Assembly: GCA_964546815.1 (NCBI GenBank)
Contig: CAZJLR010000001.1
Location: 1-64,000, forward strand
Origin: JAIEPM01 sp964546815
GTDB taxonomy: Bacteria > Cyanobacteriota > Vampirovibrionia > Obscuribacterales > Obscuribacteraceae
DNA length: 64,000 nucleotides
Reading direction: 5' to 3'
The notes beneath the pieces were generated by a model. The model was not told where the DNA came from. It made no database searches and was given only the letters and a program-made list of their open reading frames with translations. Position 1 is the first letter of the stretch. Each line of letters begins with the position of its first letter. The translations under genes and the position numbers were made by a program. Positions 16,306-25,631 of the stretch are shown here, in pieces.

Positions 16306-16503
16306 TCGATACTCCTCAATTCAACAAAACTCGATCGCTTGTCTTAAACTCAACTCAATTCAACAAAACTCAATCTAATCCACTTCTCTTCAATGCAACT
16401 CACTTCAATTCAACTTACTTCGATGCAACTCAATTCGATTCCACTTACTATGATTCACAGCACTTCAACGCTATTCGATTCAACATACCGAAACTCAACT
16501 AAA
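16306..16503. repeat. Degenerate low-complexity leader between ispE and nth
   Basis: About 190 bases made of diverged short units such as CAATTCAACA, CAACTCACTT and CGATTC (minus strand: GTTGA-, GTTGAATTGAGT-like). The strand bias is strong: almost no G on the plus strand. It forms the leader of nth downstream of ispE on the minus strand. Frames across it translate to Asn/Ser/Phe/Thr-rich strings that look artificial. Confidence 0.75.
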
Positions 16504-17463
16504 CTAAACAACCCGCACCCCGTGCGAACAGGTTTCAGCAAGCCTAAAGTCTATGGGTGGCAATGCTTCAAGAATAATTTCTTCCGTTCCATAAACAAAT
16601 CCAATATCATCATCACCTAAAATCTGCCGCCGTATGTGGTGCCCCATCTCTCTGCCTGGCACAAGTGCAAACAAAGTCGGGCCACTGCCTGTCATTTGAC
16701 AGGCCCACGCTCCTAAATCTAAAACTCGAGATTTCAGTTTTGCAAGCTCAGGATATTCTTGCATAACCATTGGTTCAAAAACATTGCCAAATCCGGCGAT
16801 CGCTGCTTCAACATCGCCCGTACATAAAGCATTTTTTACGCCCAGCAAATCGGGCTTTTTTGCCACGGACTTGAAGTCATCGAAAGTGTTGTATGCCCAC
16901 GGTGTTGACACCGAAAGTTTTCGAGGTTTGATGATGCAATAGAAAAACTCAATTGCGCATGGAATTGGCTCAAGTATCTCGCCCTTTCCGCGCCCGATGC
17001 TGGTGCCACCTTGCAAACAAAACGGCACATCACTACCTATCTGCGAAGCTAATTGCGACAGCTCAGTCGAGTTTAACCTGTCGCCAAAATATGTATTCAA
17101 AGCAATCAGCATTGCTGCTGCGTTACTGCTTCCACCAGCCAAGCCAGCACCGATAGGAATCTTCTTTTCGAGTTGAACCTTTATATTGAAGTGGCTATCT
17201 GGTTTTTCTTGATTCAAATAAGCTCGAGCAGCTTTGCCAATCAAGTTGCTTTCATCAAGTGGCATCAAACGGCGCAAGACAGGATTATCGCAGTCAATTG
17301 CAAACTGGCTGCGGTCTGATTCTTCAATTTGAATCTTAAGCTCATCTTCCAGACTAATAGACTGGAAGATAGTTTCGATGTCATGAAAGCCGTCGGGCCG
17401 CTTGCCTAAGATATCAAAGGTCAGATTCAGCTTGGCTGGAGCACGTACTGTTATTGTTTGCAT
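16504..17463 (-). CDS. ispE: 4-diphosphocytidyl-2-C-methyl-D-erythritol kinase
   Basis: A GHMP kinase of 319 aa that phosphorylates CDP-methylerythritol in the MEP pathway of isoprenoid synthesis. Marks: N-terminal RAPAKLNLTFDILGKRPDGFHDI, the ATP-binding glycine loop PIGAGLAGGSSNAAAM (about 93-108), and the C-terminal MTGSGPTLFALV. Full length for the family. Its first 50 bases overlap the 3' end of ksgA on the same strand, a gene pair often adjacent in bacteria. Confidence 0.95.
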   Translation of the reverse strand: MQTITVRAPAKLNLTFDILGKRPDGFHDIETIFQSISLEDELKIQIEESDRSQFAIDCDNPVLRRLMPLDESNLIGKAARAYLNQEKPDSHFNIKVQLEKKIPIGAGLAGGSSNAAAMLIALNTYFGDRLNSTELSQLASQIGSDVPFCLQGGTSIGRGKGEILEPIPCAIEFFYCIIKPRKLSVSTPWAYNTFDDFKSVAKKPDLLGVKNALCTGDVEAAIAGFGNVFEPMVMQEYPELAKLKSRVLDLGAWACQMTGSGPTLFALVPGREMGHHIRRQILGDDDIGFVYGTEEIILEALPPIDFRLAETCSHGVRVV

Positions 17464-18364
17464 GTTTTTTCATTAGCTCATCGAGAGCATCCGTAAGCAT
17501 AGCAAATTGATGCAATGACAATGATTCGGCTCTCACTTGTGGGTCAAATTTTAGCTCTTTGAAAAGTTGGTTTAGCTCAGCCAGGTCAATTCCCAGAGAA
17601 GTCAAAGCATTACGCAACATTTTTCGCCTCTGCGCAAAACCAGATTTGATTACTCTTCGCATTAGCGCAAGATTATTGCAAGTCACAGGCGGGGCATCTA
17701 GCGGAACCAGCTTAACTACAGCCGAATCGACGCGAGGTGGAGGAAAGAACTTATCTGCATTTACATCGAGCAAGTACTCTGCTTTGCAAAAATAAGATAC
17801 TAGAAGAGTCAAGCGCGAATAGCTTTTAGACCCGGGTCTTGCCACCATTCGCTCTGCAACTTCCTTTTGAATTGTCAAAACAATGCAGTCAATGTCTGCT
17901 AAATGCGCTTGGGGTTGCCCGACCTCACCAAGCAAATGCGCAAGAATCAGCCCTGTAATTTGATAAGGCACATTGCCTACAACTTTCAGCTTGCGCTCGC
18001 GTGGAAGCTGCGTCCAGCCTGTAGAGCCGGGCTCGCGAAATCGTGCCGATGAAATATCGTAAGCTAGAAAATCACCATGTTTGATTGAGAGATTTTCGAG
18101 TTTTAGCTCTTTCAAAGTTTCAATGCTTTCTCGATCTAACTCAACAGCCACGACACTCTTAGCCGCAGCGCAAAGAACTCTCGTGAGAAAACCAATGCCC
18201 GGGCCAATTTCAAGGACTTCATCTTCGGGCGAAAGTTCAAGAGCATTTACGATGGATGAGAGAACTTCCTCACTGACTAAGAAATGCTGCCCTAGCTTTT
18301 TCTTTGTGTGGAAAGAACGAGCCAGCTTTAGTAGTTGTTTAGAACTGAGAGGCGGTGATATCAC
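17414..18364 (-). CDS. ksgA: 16S rRNA A1518/A1519 dimethyltransferase
   Basis: RsmA/KsgA, which dimethylates two adjacent adenosines in helix 45 of 16S rRNA during small-subunit assembly. The 316-aa protein shows KLGQHFLVSEEVL, the SAM motif VLEIGPGIGFLTRVL, acidic VAVELD, motif IV NVPYQI and a C-terminal helical domain with FAQRRKMLRNAL. The GTG start overlaps the stop of the CNNM gene by four bases (GTGA) and its end overlaps ispE, so the three genes are translationally coupled. Confidence 0.95.
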   Translation of the reverse strand: MISPPLSSKQLLKLARSFHTKKKLGQHFLVSEEVLSSIVNALELSPEDEVLEIGPGIGFLTRVLCAAAKSVVAVELDRESIETLKELKLENLSIKHGDFLAYDISSARFREPGSTGWTQLPRERKLKVVGNVPYQITGLILAHLLGEVGQPQAHLADIDCIVLTIQKEVAERMVARPGSKSYSRLTLLVSYFCKAEYLLDVNADKFFPPPRVDSAVVKLVPLDAPPVTCNNLALMRRVIKSGFAQRRKMLRNALTSLGIDLAELNQLFKELKFDPQVRAESLSLHQFAMLTDALDELMKKHANNNSTCSSQAESDL

Positions 18365-19725
18365 TTGCTCGTCTCAACAGTCTTGGAAGAATCGTTCTTG
18401 CCGTTTTCGCCACCATGAGTAGTGCCGTTGCCGTTAGCTTCTGATTCTGCTGATTGCTTTCTGACCAAACGAAGTTTTATGATGCGGTGTCTGTCAGCGC
18501 TTTCCACAATGAGCTTATACTCTTCGGTTTCAATATTGTCTCCCGGTTGAGGTTTGTGCCCCAACTCGCCGAAAACATAGCCACCAACTGTGGTGTACTC
18601 AACTTCTTCATCAAAAACGATTCCGAGCAACTCAGTGGCGTCATCTAGACCCATCTTCGCATCAAAAATAATTGAGCCGTCTTCCAAATGTACAATGGCT
18701 TCGTCTTCTTCATCATGCTCTTCTGGAATATCGCCAACCAGCTCTTCAATCAAATCTTCCATTGTGATTAAGCCGAGCGTGCCGCCATATTCGTCAACGA
18801 CAATAGCCATGTGCGTTTTGTTTTTCTTGAAGTCTGTGAGCAAGTCGCCCGCAGGTTTTGTTTCAGGAACAATCAAAACTTTTTTCACTAGAGTGCGCAG
18901 AGGGTCGTTTTCGCGATTTTCAATGATTGCTCTCAATCCATCACGAATGTGCGCAGCACCATCAATGCTGTCGATGTCCTCTTCGTAGACCGGCAATCTT
19001 GAATGACCAGCCTGCAAAGCCAGGTCTACAAAGTCTTTGATTGTACTGCTAGATGCAAGGCATACCATGTCTGTACGTGGCGTCATCACTTCCTTCGCCA
19101 CAATATCAGCGAAGTCGAAAACGCTGTGAATCATTTCTTCTTCTTCTTCCTCGAGCACACCTTCTTCTTGGCTGGCGCTCACAAGCATTTTTAGTTCTTC
19201 GCCTGTATGAACGCTATGCTTTGTAGTCGGCTCTGGAATGCGCAAAAGTTTCATCGCAAGGGTGCTGAAACTTTCAAGAATATTGAGGAACGGCCAGGTA
19301 AGCCAGCACCAGCCACGCATGGGCCAGATCAATACCATCAGCACAGATTCAGCTCTTACGAGTGTGTACTGCTTCGGCAAAAGTTCACCGAAAACGGTTT
19401 GCATGAAGGCTGTCATCGAGAAAGCCATTACATAAACTGCTGCTCTTGCAACTTGCAATGAGTAGCCGACAAAAATACCCGAATCGGTGATTGATTTTGC
19501 CAAATCACCGGCAAAAGTCGCTTCGCCAGTAGCACCTAGGGCTAGAGTGGCAAATGTGATGCCCAACTGGCAGGCTGAAATGTATCTATTAGGATTATCA
19601 ATTTCTTGCTGAACCAGTTTAGCAGTTCTGTTTCCCTGTTCAACGAGCTGATCTACTCTAGTTCTGCGAATTCTAACTAGAGCCATCTCGGCTGCGACAA
19701 AGAAAGCATTCACGCCAACGAGCAC
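18361..19725 (-). CDS. CNNM/CorC-type transporter with CBS pair
   Basis: A 454-aa HlyC/CorC family protein: an N-terminal CNNM (DUF21) membrane domain (about 1-180), two CBS domains (about 205-325, containing MTPRTDMVCL and VDEYGGTLGLITMEDLIEELVGDI) and a CorC/HlyC C-terminal domain (about 340-425). Such proteins act in Mg2+ or Co2+ efflux or homeostasis. The first helix is short: the only canonical start is a GTG at 19725, yet the frame continues upstream through QILLLF to a TGA at 19780 without ATG, GTG or TTG. The real start may be a rare codon, or the N-terminus is shortened. Confidence 0.85.
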   Translation of the reverse strand: MLVGVNAFFVAAEMALVRIRRTRVDQLVEQGNRTAKLVQQEIDNPNRYISACQLGITFATLALGATGEATFAGDLAKSITDSGIFVGYSLQVARAAVYVMAFSMTAFMQTVFGELLPKQYTLVRAESVLMVLIWPMRGWCWLTWPFLNILESFSTLAMKLLRIPEPTTKHSVHTGEELKMLVSASQEEGVLEEEEEEMIHSVFDFADIVAKEVMTPRTDMVCLASSSTIKDFVDLALQAGHSRLPVYEEDIDSIDGAAHIRDGLRAIIENRENDPLRTLVKKVLIVPETKPAGDLLTDFKKNKTHMAIVVDEYGGTLGLITMEDLIEELVGDIPEEHDEEDEAIVHLEDGSIIFDAKMGLDDATELLGIVFDEEVEYTTVGGYVFGELGHKPQPGDNIETEEYKLIVESADRHRIIKLRLVRKQSAESEANGNGTTHGGENGKNDSSKTVETSK

Positions 19726-20285
19726 GAACAGTAAAAGGATTTGACCTATAGTATCTGCAACAGACTTATCGATAGGACGTCACACGCACCTGTCAGAGTG
19801 CATTGCTCCTTCTCTAGGGGATAACAAAGTCAAACCATGCTGATTAGAGGCAGCAAGGTGTGGCAGGCGCTTTTTATCAGACGCCACAGGCACATCTATT
19901 GTGTAGCCAGGCAATACCGAGTTAGATTCAACTTCAGACAAGCTAGAAACTGGCTTTTGATTCAGGCCAAGATGGCAGCCCTGTGTGGGGCTGTGCTCTG
20001 CAATCAATTCGCTTCTACTCTGACAGTCGTCCATTTAGTTTAAAATGCGTCACGGTAGACGGTTGCTAGCCTACCAATTTTTTTATCCTACCATAAGATC
20101 CTTTCAGCAAAGACAAGTCTTTAGCACTCTGAAACTTCTTGCCAGCTTGACTTAAGCCGTTTCTGGGCGTGGCGTGTCTCCCATTAAGTAGCTTTGACAA
20201 AGCTTTTGGGTTATCAAGATATAATTTCATCTTGCCCCCGAAGCTGCGATAATCTGCCGGGTTAACTTGGGGACTGATATAGCTC
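19726..20285. other. Long intergenic stretch, no confident gene
   Basis: Between divergent genes (CNNM protein minus, secreted protein plus). A minus-strand frame at 19780-20034 and overlapping plus-strand frames show no family resemblance and no ribosome binding site. GGCAGGCGC...ATCAGACGCCAC near 19863-19887 can form a weak hairpin. An unrecognised small RNA cannot be excluded. Confidence 0.4.
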
Positions 20286-20774
20286 ATGAGTATACATTTG
20301 CAAGCAGGCGTCCTCGCCGGAATTATCGCCTTCTCGGCATTCAGTTCAGCAGCAGCGCAAGAATCTAGCCAGCGACAAGCGGGCAGCCGACGCATTGCGA
20401 TGGCGCTGCCTAAGGTTCCTGAACAAACAGTCACAGCCAAGCCCATCGTCACAATACCGGCGGCAAATGCGCCGAAAGCAACTGCGACAGAGTCTTCAGC
20501 CGAGCAATCAGGCTACAACAAAAGCAGCAAAGCAACTGAAATTCCTGAAAACGTAAGAGCAGTGCTCATTGACGGCGCAGCCAAAGCAGAGCAACTGAGC
20601 CGCAGCTACAACCGTCGCATTGCTGATTTAATTGTATGGATTGCCAGCAGCTGGACCCAGCCGAGCAAATACACTCCCGCTCAAGCTCCCTATTTTGGAA
20701 AGCAAAGAAGCATAGAGCCGCAGCCTCTCACGCACAACGAGCATAAAAGCGGCTATATCTTTCAAATAGATTAG
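20286..20774 (+). CDS. Secreted protein of unknown function
   Basis: A 162-aa protein with a signal peptide (MSIHLQAGVLAGIIAFSAFS, cleavage near AAAQE). The mature part has an Ala/Thr/Pro-rich linker (about 40-85), a predicted helix IPENVRAVLIDGAAKAEQLS and a Pro/Gln-rich end. No family recognised. A minus-strand frame opposite its 5' half (20066-20452) lacks signal features and is taken as a shadow. It converges on the DUF4013 gene with 11 bases between the stops. Confidence 0.6.
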   Translation: MSIHLQAGVLAGIIAFSAFSSAAAQESSQRQAGSRRIAMALPKVPEQTVTAKPIVTIPAANAPKATATESSAEQSGYNKSSKATEIPENVRAVLIDGAAKAEQLSRSYNRRIADLIVWIASSWTQPSKYTPAQAPYFGKQRSIEPQPLTHNEHKSGYIFQID

Positions 20775-20785
20775 CTGCGAGTCAA

Positions 20786-21508
20786 TTATTCTTCGTCACG
20801 GCAACTGCACCAGAAGCGCGCAAGCACTATGGAGCTTACGATTTGCCCGGCAAAGTATGCCGATGGCACGAGAAAAACGCCGATTATAGTCAGGCAGGGA
20901 ATAAGCACCGCTGATATCTGAATGCCCATGGATAGGGCAAATCCCAGAAGTAATTTGCCCGGATTTGCGGCCAAGCGTTGAGCTACCTTGGCGAATGCAA
21001 GCCCCGCTTTGGCGTTTTCTTCAATTGCAAAATTCACCATTGTGTATGAACAGAGCACAGAAAGGAATAGCAGCGAAGCTGAAACTGTGACGCAAGCAAG
21101 AACAAGCCAGAGAACAGTCATAAGCTCAGAAGTGGCGGCGTAGGCGCATGAAACTGCCAGCCCCATCAAAATCATTTGCAAAGACAGTACAAAGACCCAA
21201 ATGCCGAATTGCAGGGCTATCCAGGTTATGCCCGATAGAAAGAGGTCGCCCCATTCGTTCCAGTCAGGCAGCTTGGCTTCAGCGTTTGCGGCTTTCACTC
21301 GCATGCAACGCAAGCAATAACCAATCATCAAAGCCACACAGGCCGCCGAAAGTGGCAGACAGACGAAGCTGTAGAGAATCGCCACAATGGCAGTGGCAGC
21401 GAGAATACCGCCAACACCAGTCTTGAGCATCCACTCATCGTTGAGCACAGAGCGCAGGAGTCGCTCTACATCAACATTCTTGGTGGAGGGACGCAAATTC
21501 ATGACCAT
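20786..21508 (-). CDS. DUF4013 membrane protein
   Basis: A 240-aa multi-helix membrane protein with the pattern of DUF4013: an N-terminal VERLLRSVLNDEWMLKTG segment, paired helices, the loop LPDWNEWGDLFLSGITW, and a long C-terminal pair of helices. Function unknown; members are frequent in cyanobacteria, archaea and firmicutes. Its ATG overlaps the surE stop by one base (TAATG), indicating an operon with surE. Confidence 0.8.
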   Translation of the reverse strand: MVMNLRPSTKNVDVERLLRSVLNDEWMLKTGVGGILAATAIVAILYSFVCLPLSAACVALMIGYCLRCMRVKAANAEAKLPDWNEWGDLFLSGITWIALQFGIWVFVLSLQMILMGLAVSCAYAATSELMTVLWLVLACVTVSASLLFLSVLCSYTMVNFAIEENAKAGLAFAKVAQRLAANPGKLLLGFALSMGIQISAVLIPCLTIIGVFLVPSAYFAGQIVSSIVLARFWCSCRDEE

Positions 21509-22329
21509 TATCGTTTCTTTGCGCCTTGTATTTCTAAGCCGCCGACACCGGCACTGATGAGCTTGCTCAGCGGTTCCCAGCCTTCAAGGCGTTCTTTCAT
21601 AAGCATGTCAGTCATGTTGAAAGATATTGGAGTCACTGAAATTATGTGATTTGCCATGCACCAGGCGTCGGTGCCTTCTTCTTCGCCTTCTTCGATAGCT
21701 TCGCCGCAAAGCCAGTAGTAGACTTTGCCACGGGGATCGGTGCGCTTTTCAAATCGATCGTTGTAAGCACGCACGCCCAACTTTGTGACTTGAACGCCCT
21801 TTATTTCGGAGGCTGGCAAGTTTGGAACATTTACGTTGAGGAAAAGCTTTCTACCAAGGGGTGAATTGGGCAACAAGGCGACGAGTTTGACAATAAACTC
21901 GGCAGCCACTTCATAGTGCCTATGGCCGGAGCTTCCCAGGCTTACTGCAATGCTTGGAATGTCAAGAAAAGCGCCTTCCATGGCTGCAGACACTGTGCCA
22001 GAGTAGAGAATTTCGCCGCCAAGATTTGGGCCGGAATTGATGCCCGAAATAACCAGGTCTACAGGCTCGGGCACGAGATTGCCAACGGCAAACTTGACGC
22101 AGTCACTTGGAGTGCCAGTGGTCCAATAGGACGCCTTTACATTGCCAGGAGACTCGATTTCTTCGACCCGCAAAGGCTTATGGAGCGTCAAAGCATGACC
22201 GGTGGCGCTGCGCTCTCTGTCTGGAGCGACAACATAGACTTCATGTTCGGCTTCGCGAGCGAGACGCTCAGCCAAAACCTGAATTCCGCGTGCGTAAATT
22301 CCATCATCATTGCTAATTAGGATCTTCAA
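21508..22329 (-). CDS. surE: 5'/3'-nucleotidase SurE
   Basis: A 273-aa metal-dependent phosphatase acting on nucleoside monophosphates, linked with stationary-phase survival. Diagnostic parts: the N-terminal MKILISNDDGIYARGI with the metal-binding Asp pair, VVAPDRERSATGHALT, and DLVISGINSGPNLGGEILYSGTVSAAMEGA. Full length for the family. It is followed directly by the DUF4013 gene. Confidence 0.95.
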   Translation of the reverse strand: MKILISNDDGIYARGIQVLAERLAREAEHEVYVVAPDRERSATGHALTLHKPLRVEEIESPGNVKASYWTTGTPSDCVKFAVGNLVPEPVDLVISGINSGPNLGGEILYSGTVSAAMEGAFLDIPSIAVSLGSSGHRHYEVAAEFIVKLVALLPNSPLGRKLFLNVNVPNLPASEIKGVQVTKLGVRAYNDRFEKRTDPRGKVYYWLCGEAIEEGEEEGTDAWCMANHIISVTPISFNMTDMLMKERLEGWEPLSKLISAGVGGLEIQGAKKR

Positions 22330-22601
22330 AGCTGGCTCCAGTAATAAAAATCAAGCTGACCAAGCACAGATTGTACACTTCCAAGACTTGTAAGGGGCTT
22401 TACTTGGGCGGACAGATTCATCAAAGATAACGCGGCACAAAAAAGAAGTGTAACGACCGTCGGCGCAGCTTATAAAAGCATTGCGGAATGTCAGGCAAGA
22501 AAGTAGTATGCGTCTTGCACGCCGGATGCTTGAGCGCAGATTAGCGAATTCTCACACCGGTATGGTGGCTATAGTTAGCGTGGTTCAGGAGCGCAAAGTT
22601 T

Positions 22602-23693
22602 ATGTTCGACAAGTTTGGTGAGACAGCGATTGAAGTTCTTTACGACGCCTACGGCAACTCAAAGCGCTTTAAGTCCGATTCAATAAACACAGAACAAATT
22701 CTAGCTGCGCTCTGCATCGACCAGGAAACTGTCGCAGCTCAAGCGTTGAGCTCAATGAGCATTAGCGCCGAAGGCATGCAAGCCGAAATGGAACGCAACA
22801 TGCTTGCCGGCAAGAAAAAAGACATCGCGCCGGCTCAATTTGAAGTTTGCAACATTGGCTTAGAAGAGCTCAAATTCGCTTTCCCAGCCAAACTGGTTTT
22901 AAGACGCGCCGCTGAAATGCGCAGATTTTTTGGACACGACAATGTAGAGCCTGAGCATATTCTTTTGGCAATCATAGATTTGCGCGACGAATCATGTATG
23001 AAGATGCTCGAAGAACTTGGCGCAAACATTACTCATTTGAACAGACTTGTAGTTGGCATGCTAGCTCAACGTGATGCGCTAGACGCAGAGACTCCAACAC
23101 TTCGCAAGTCTGTTATTGACGGGCTCGAGCAAATGGTTGACGAAAGAGTCGCAGTACTCGAAGACTTAGAGCATCTTTCAGCAAGTACAGGAGTCAACAT
23201 TCCTGAATTGCCACAAAAATCTGAAGTCGCTCATTTGATTTTCACCGCATTTATGCCCGACTTCCTTTTTGTTCAAATTGGCTTCCAACGCCACTTGCTT
23301 GAAGAAACACTAAATTTATTGAGAAAACGTGCTGGCAATATCGACCCCGAATTTGCAGCGAGCACAGTTTCAACCAGCGCACAAAACTTGCGCGCCGACG
23401 TGCGCCACACAATTGAGCATGTCTGGAGCCACGAGTTTAGACATCTCAGTAAGCTGCCAGATGAAGCTGACTATGATTTGATCGGCAGCGTTATCGAAGA
23501 CTTGTGGTGGACACATAGCGAAGAAATCGCCCTCAACCAGGTGTTTGACAGCGCAGTTGATGATCACCGTCGCGAACAAATGCTCACCTTGCAAAAGCGC
23601 AGACTCGAAATATCAGAGCGCTTTATAAAACTGAGAAGCAGACTCAGCGACACAATCAGACAGTGCTTTATGAAACGAACATTGTCTGCTTAG
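22602..23693 (+). CDS. Stand-alone Clp N-domain protein
   Basis: A 363-aa protein whose first ~155 residues carry two Clp amino-terminal repeats (MFDKFGETAIEVLYDAYGNS, INTEQILAALC, then FGHDNVEPEHILLAIID) as in ClpA/ClpC. There is no Walker motif, so it is not an unfoldase; stand-alone Clp-N proteins such as plant ClpT or ClpC-associated adaptors modulate Clp protease. Residues 180-363 are helical, charged, and not recognised; RRLEISERFIKLRSRLSDTI near the end looks coiled. Four bases separate it from the MprF-like gene. Confidence 0.8.
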   Translation: MFDKFGETAIEVLYDAYGNSKRFKSDSINTEQILAALCIDQETVAAQALSSMSISAEGMQAEMERNMLAGKKKDIAPAQFEVCNIGLEELKFAFPAKLVLRRAAEMRRFFGHDNVEPEHILLAIIDLRDESCMKMLEELGANITHLNRLVVGMLAQRDALDAETPTLRKSVIDGLEQMVDERVAVLEDLEHLSASTGVNIPELPQKSEVAHLIFTAFMPDFLFVQIGFQRHLLEETLNLLRKRAGNIDPEFAASTVSTSAQNLRADVRHTIEHVWSHEFRHLSKLPDEADYDLIGSVIEDLWWTHSEEIALNQVFDSAVDDHRREQMLTLQKRRLEISERFIKLRSRLSDTIRQCFMKRTLSA

Positions 23694-23697
23694 TCGA

Positions 23698-25509
23698 ATG
23701 ACTCAAATGGCAGATCAAAGCGGCGACTCAAATGATCTTGAAAATGAACTCGAAATCCCTGAAGGATTCGACTACCAGGTCCCGCTGATTTCCAGTTACG
23801 ATGCCAGCCTCTCACAAAGTAGACTCAAAGCACTTTTCAGTGTTGCGCAGTTGCCGGTGCTCGCCATTGCATTCATCACGTTTGCAAACGGACTTGTCGG
23901 CGTTGTCGAACCACTATTTGTCAGACTGGCGAAGCATCCAAAATTGTATGACTTCGTGGTGCCATATGGTGTTTACCATTGGAGCCGCGCACTAAGCTTA
24001 CTTTTTGGATTTATGCTTATCTATCTTTCGTTCAACCTGGCTGGACGAAAACGCATGTCATGGTTGCTTGCCACCATTGCACTTTCAGTTTCACTAATTG
24101 TGCACGTTGTCAGAGCTCGCATGGAATTCGCCTCAGATGCAGACTTCGCGGCAGACTCAATAAGTTTGGCTGCTTTGCCGATTTTGCTAAACCTGGGTCT
24201 CTTGATTTATTATCGGCGTCGATTTTCAGTCAAAAGCGAAATTCGAAAAATAAAAACAGGGGTCTCATTTCTAGTTTACAGCTTGTTGCTGGCACTCTCA
24301 TACGGAACTCTCGGTTTCTGGCTGTTAGACAAAAGAGACTTTGGTATCAACTTTCAATTTACAGACGCCTTGCTTCGCACACTGCGAGAATTTTTGCTTA
24401 TCGGCAATGGCGACATCGAGCCACATACAAGACATGCAGCCTGGTTTATTGACTCGCTGCGCCTGATGGGCACCACCGCAGCTACATTTGCTTGCTACAG
24501 TCTATTTCGTCCAATCGAATACAAACTGCGCACCCAACCATTAGAACGCGAGTTGGCTTCAAAAATATTGGACAACTATGCAAACAACGCGCTCGATTAC
24601 TATAAATTGATGCCGGATAAATCATTCATATTTTCGGCAACTCGTAATTCACTGGTGGCATACAAAACCAGCTTGGGAGTAGCGATTGGACTGGGAGACA
24701 TCGTCGGCAACAAGGACGAATTGCCAGAATTTCTCAAGTCATATGTGGCATGGTGCCATGAGAATGGCTGGACGGTTGCTTTCTTGCAAACAGGCGAAGA
24801 ATTGCTCTCTTTGTACAAAGGCAATTCACTCAGCGCATTGAAGGTGGGAGAAGATGCTGTTGTAGATCTGGATAAATTCGCAGCTGAAACTTGCAAGAAA
24901 AAAGACTTCAAAAGCAGAGTCAAAAAATCGGAGAAGGACGGCTTTTCGCTGCAGCTGCTAAAGCCGCCACATACAGCCGAATTGATCAATCAACTGGAAG
25001 AAGTTTCGAATGAGTGGCTGTCACTTCCTGGAAGGAGGGAGCGCTGCTTTAGCCTCGGCATGTTTGATAGAGAATGTCTCAAGCACGAAAATATCTATGC
25101 AGTTAAATCGGGCGATGGAAAAATAATTGCATTTGTCAATCAGGTGAGATCATACGCAAAGGGCGAGGCCAGCATAGACCTCATGCGTCACCGTCACGAA
25201 GTACCAAACGGCACTATGGACTATTTGTTCGTAAAGCTTTTGCTTGCTCTGCACGAAGCAGGATTCAAAAGATTCAACCTTGGTCTGGCGGCTCTTTCTG
25301 GAGTTGGCGAATCCGCTGACGCCAACATGCACGAAAAGGCAGTCCATCAAATTTACGAACATATGAATCGATTTTTCTCGTACAAAGGTTTGCGCAATTA
25401 CAAAAATAAGTTTGCACCAGATTGGGAATCGAGATATTTGATTTACGAGGGCGGCACGCCTGGGTTGCTCAAGACTGCGATCGCAATTGTTGAGGCCACC
25501 GAGCCGTAG
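23698..25509 (+). CDS. MprF-type aminoacyl-lipid transferase (DUF2156)
   Basis: A 603-aa protein: about six membrane helices in residues 40-270, then a cytosolic DUF2156/LPG-synthase C-terminal domain (about 275-590) with DYYKLMPDKSFIFS, GDIVG, AFLQTGEELL, and FKRFNLGLAALSGVGE. MprF-family enzymes move Lys or Ala from tRNA to phosphatidylglycerol, reducing negative surface charge. The membrane part is shorter than in classical MprF (14 helices), so substrate flipping may be absent. Likely co-transcribed with the Clp-N gene. Confidence 0.85.
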   Translation: MTQMADQSGDSNDLENELEIPEGFDYQVPLISSYDASLSQSRLKALFSVAQLPVLAIAFITFANGLVGVVEPLFVRLAKHPKLYDFVVPYGVYHWSRALSLLFGFMLIYLSFNLAGRKRMSWLLATIALSVSLIVHVVRARMEFASDADFAADSISLAALPILLNLGLLIYYRRRFSVKSEIRKIKTGVSFLVYSLLLALSYGTLGFWLLDKRDFGINFQFTDALLRTLREFLLIGNGDIEPHTRHAAWFIDSLRLMGTTAATFACYSLFRPIEYKLRTQPLERELASKILDNYANNALDYYKLMPDKSFIFSATRNSLVAYKTSLGVAIGLGDIVGNKDELPEFLKSYVAWCHENGWTVAFLQTGEELLSLYKGNSLSALKVGEDAVVDLDKFAAETCKKKDFKSRVKKSEKDGFSLQLLKPPHTAELINQLEEVSNEWLSLPGRRERCFSLGMFDRECLKHENIYAVKSGDGKIIAFVNQVRSYAKGEASIDLMRHRHEVPNGTMDYLFVKLLLALHEAGFKRFNLGLAALSGVGESADANMHEKAVHQIYEHMNRFFSYKGLRNYKNKFAPDWESRYLIYEGGTPGLLKTAIAIVEATEP

Positions 25510-25562
25510 GCGAACGACATTTTGTATTGGAATTTTTCAGACTGGCATTTGTCGAAGATACA

Positions 25563-25595
25563 TTGTATGGGCGACGCATGGCGTCGCCCATACAA
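25563..25595. repeat. GGGCGACGC hairpin element, copy 2
   Basis: Perfect inverted repeat TTGTATGGGCGACGC - ATG - GCGTCGCCCATACAA (15-bp arms, 3-base loop) between convergent genes. It differs from copy 1 at 15206-15241 by compensating changes at the same stem position (G-C to T-A), so pairing is conserved. Confidence 0.9.
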
Positions 25596-25631
25596 GAGAT
25601 TGGGATAAATTGGAAACTGGACCGTTGGGAA

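Noticed and set aside
15851..16378. Plus-strand frame of Asp/Leu/Ala/Gly repeats
   Set aside because: It is the antisense reading of the Lys/Ala/Ser/Pro tail of endonuclease III; the repeat is explained by that gene.
20066..20452. Minus-strand frame opposite the secreted protein at 20286
   Set aside because: The plus-strand frame has a clear signal peptide; the minus frame shows no structure.
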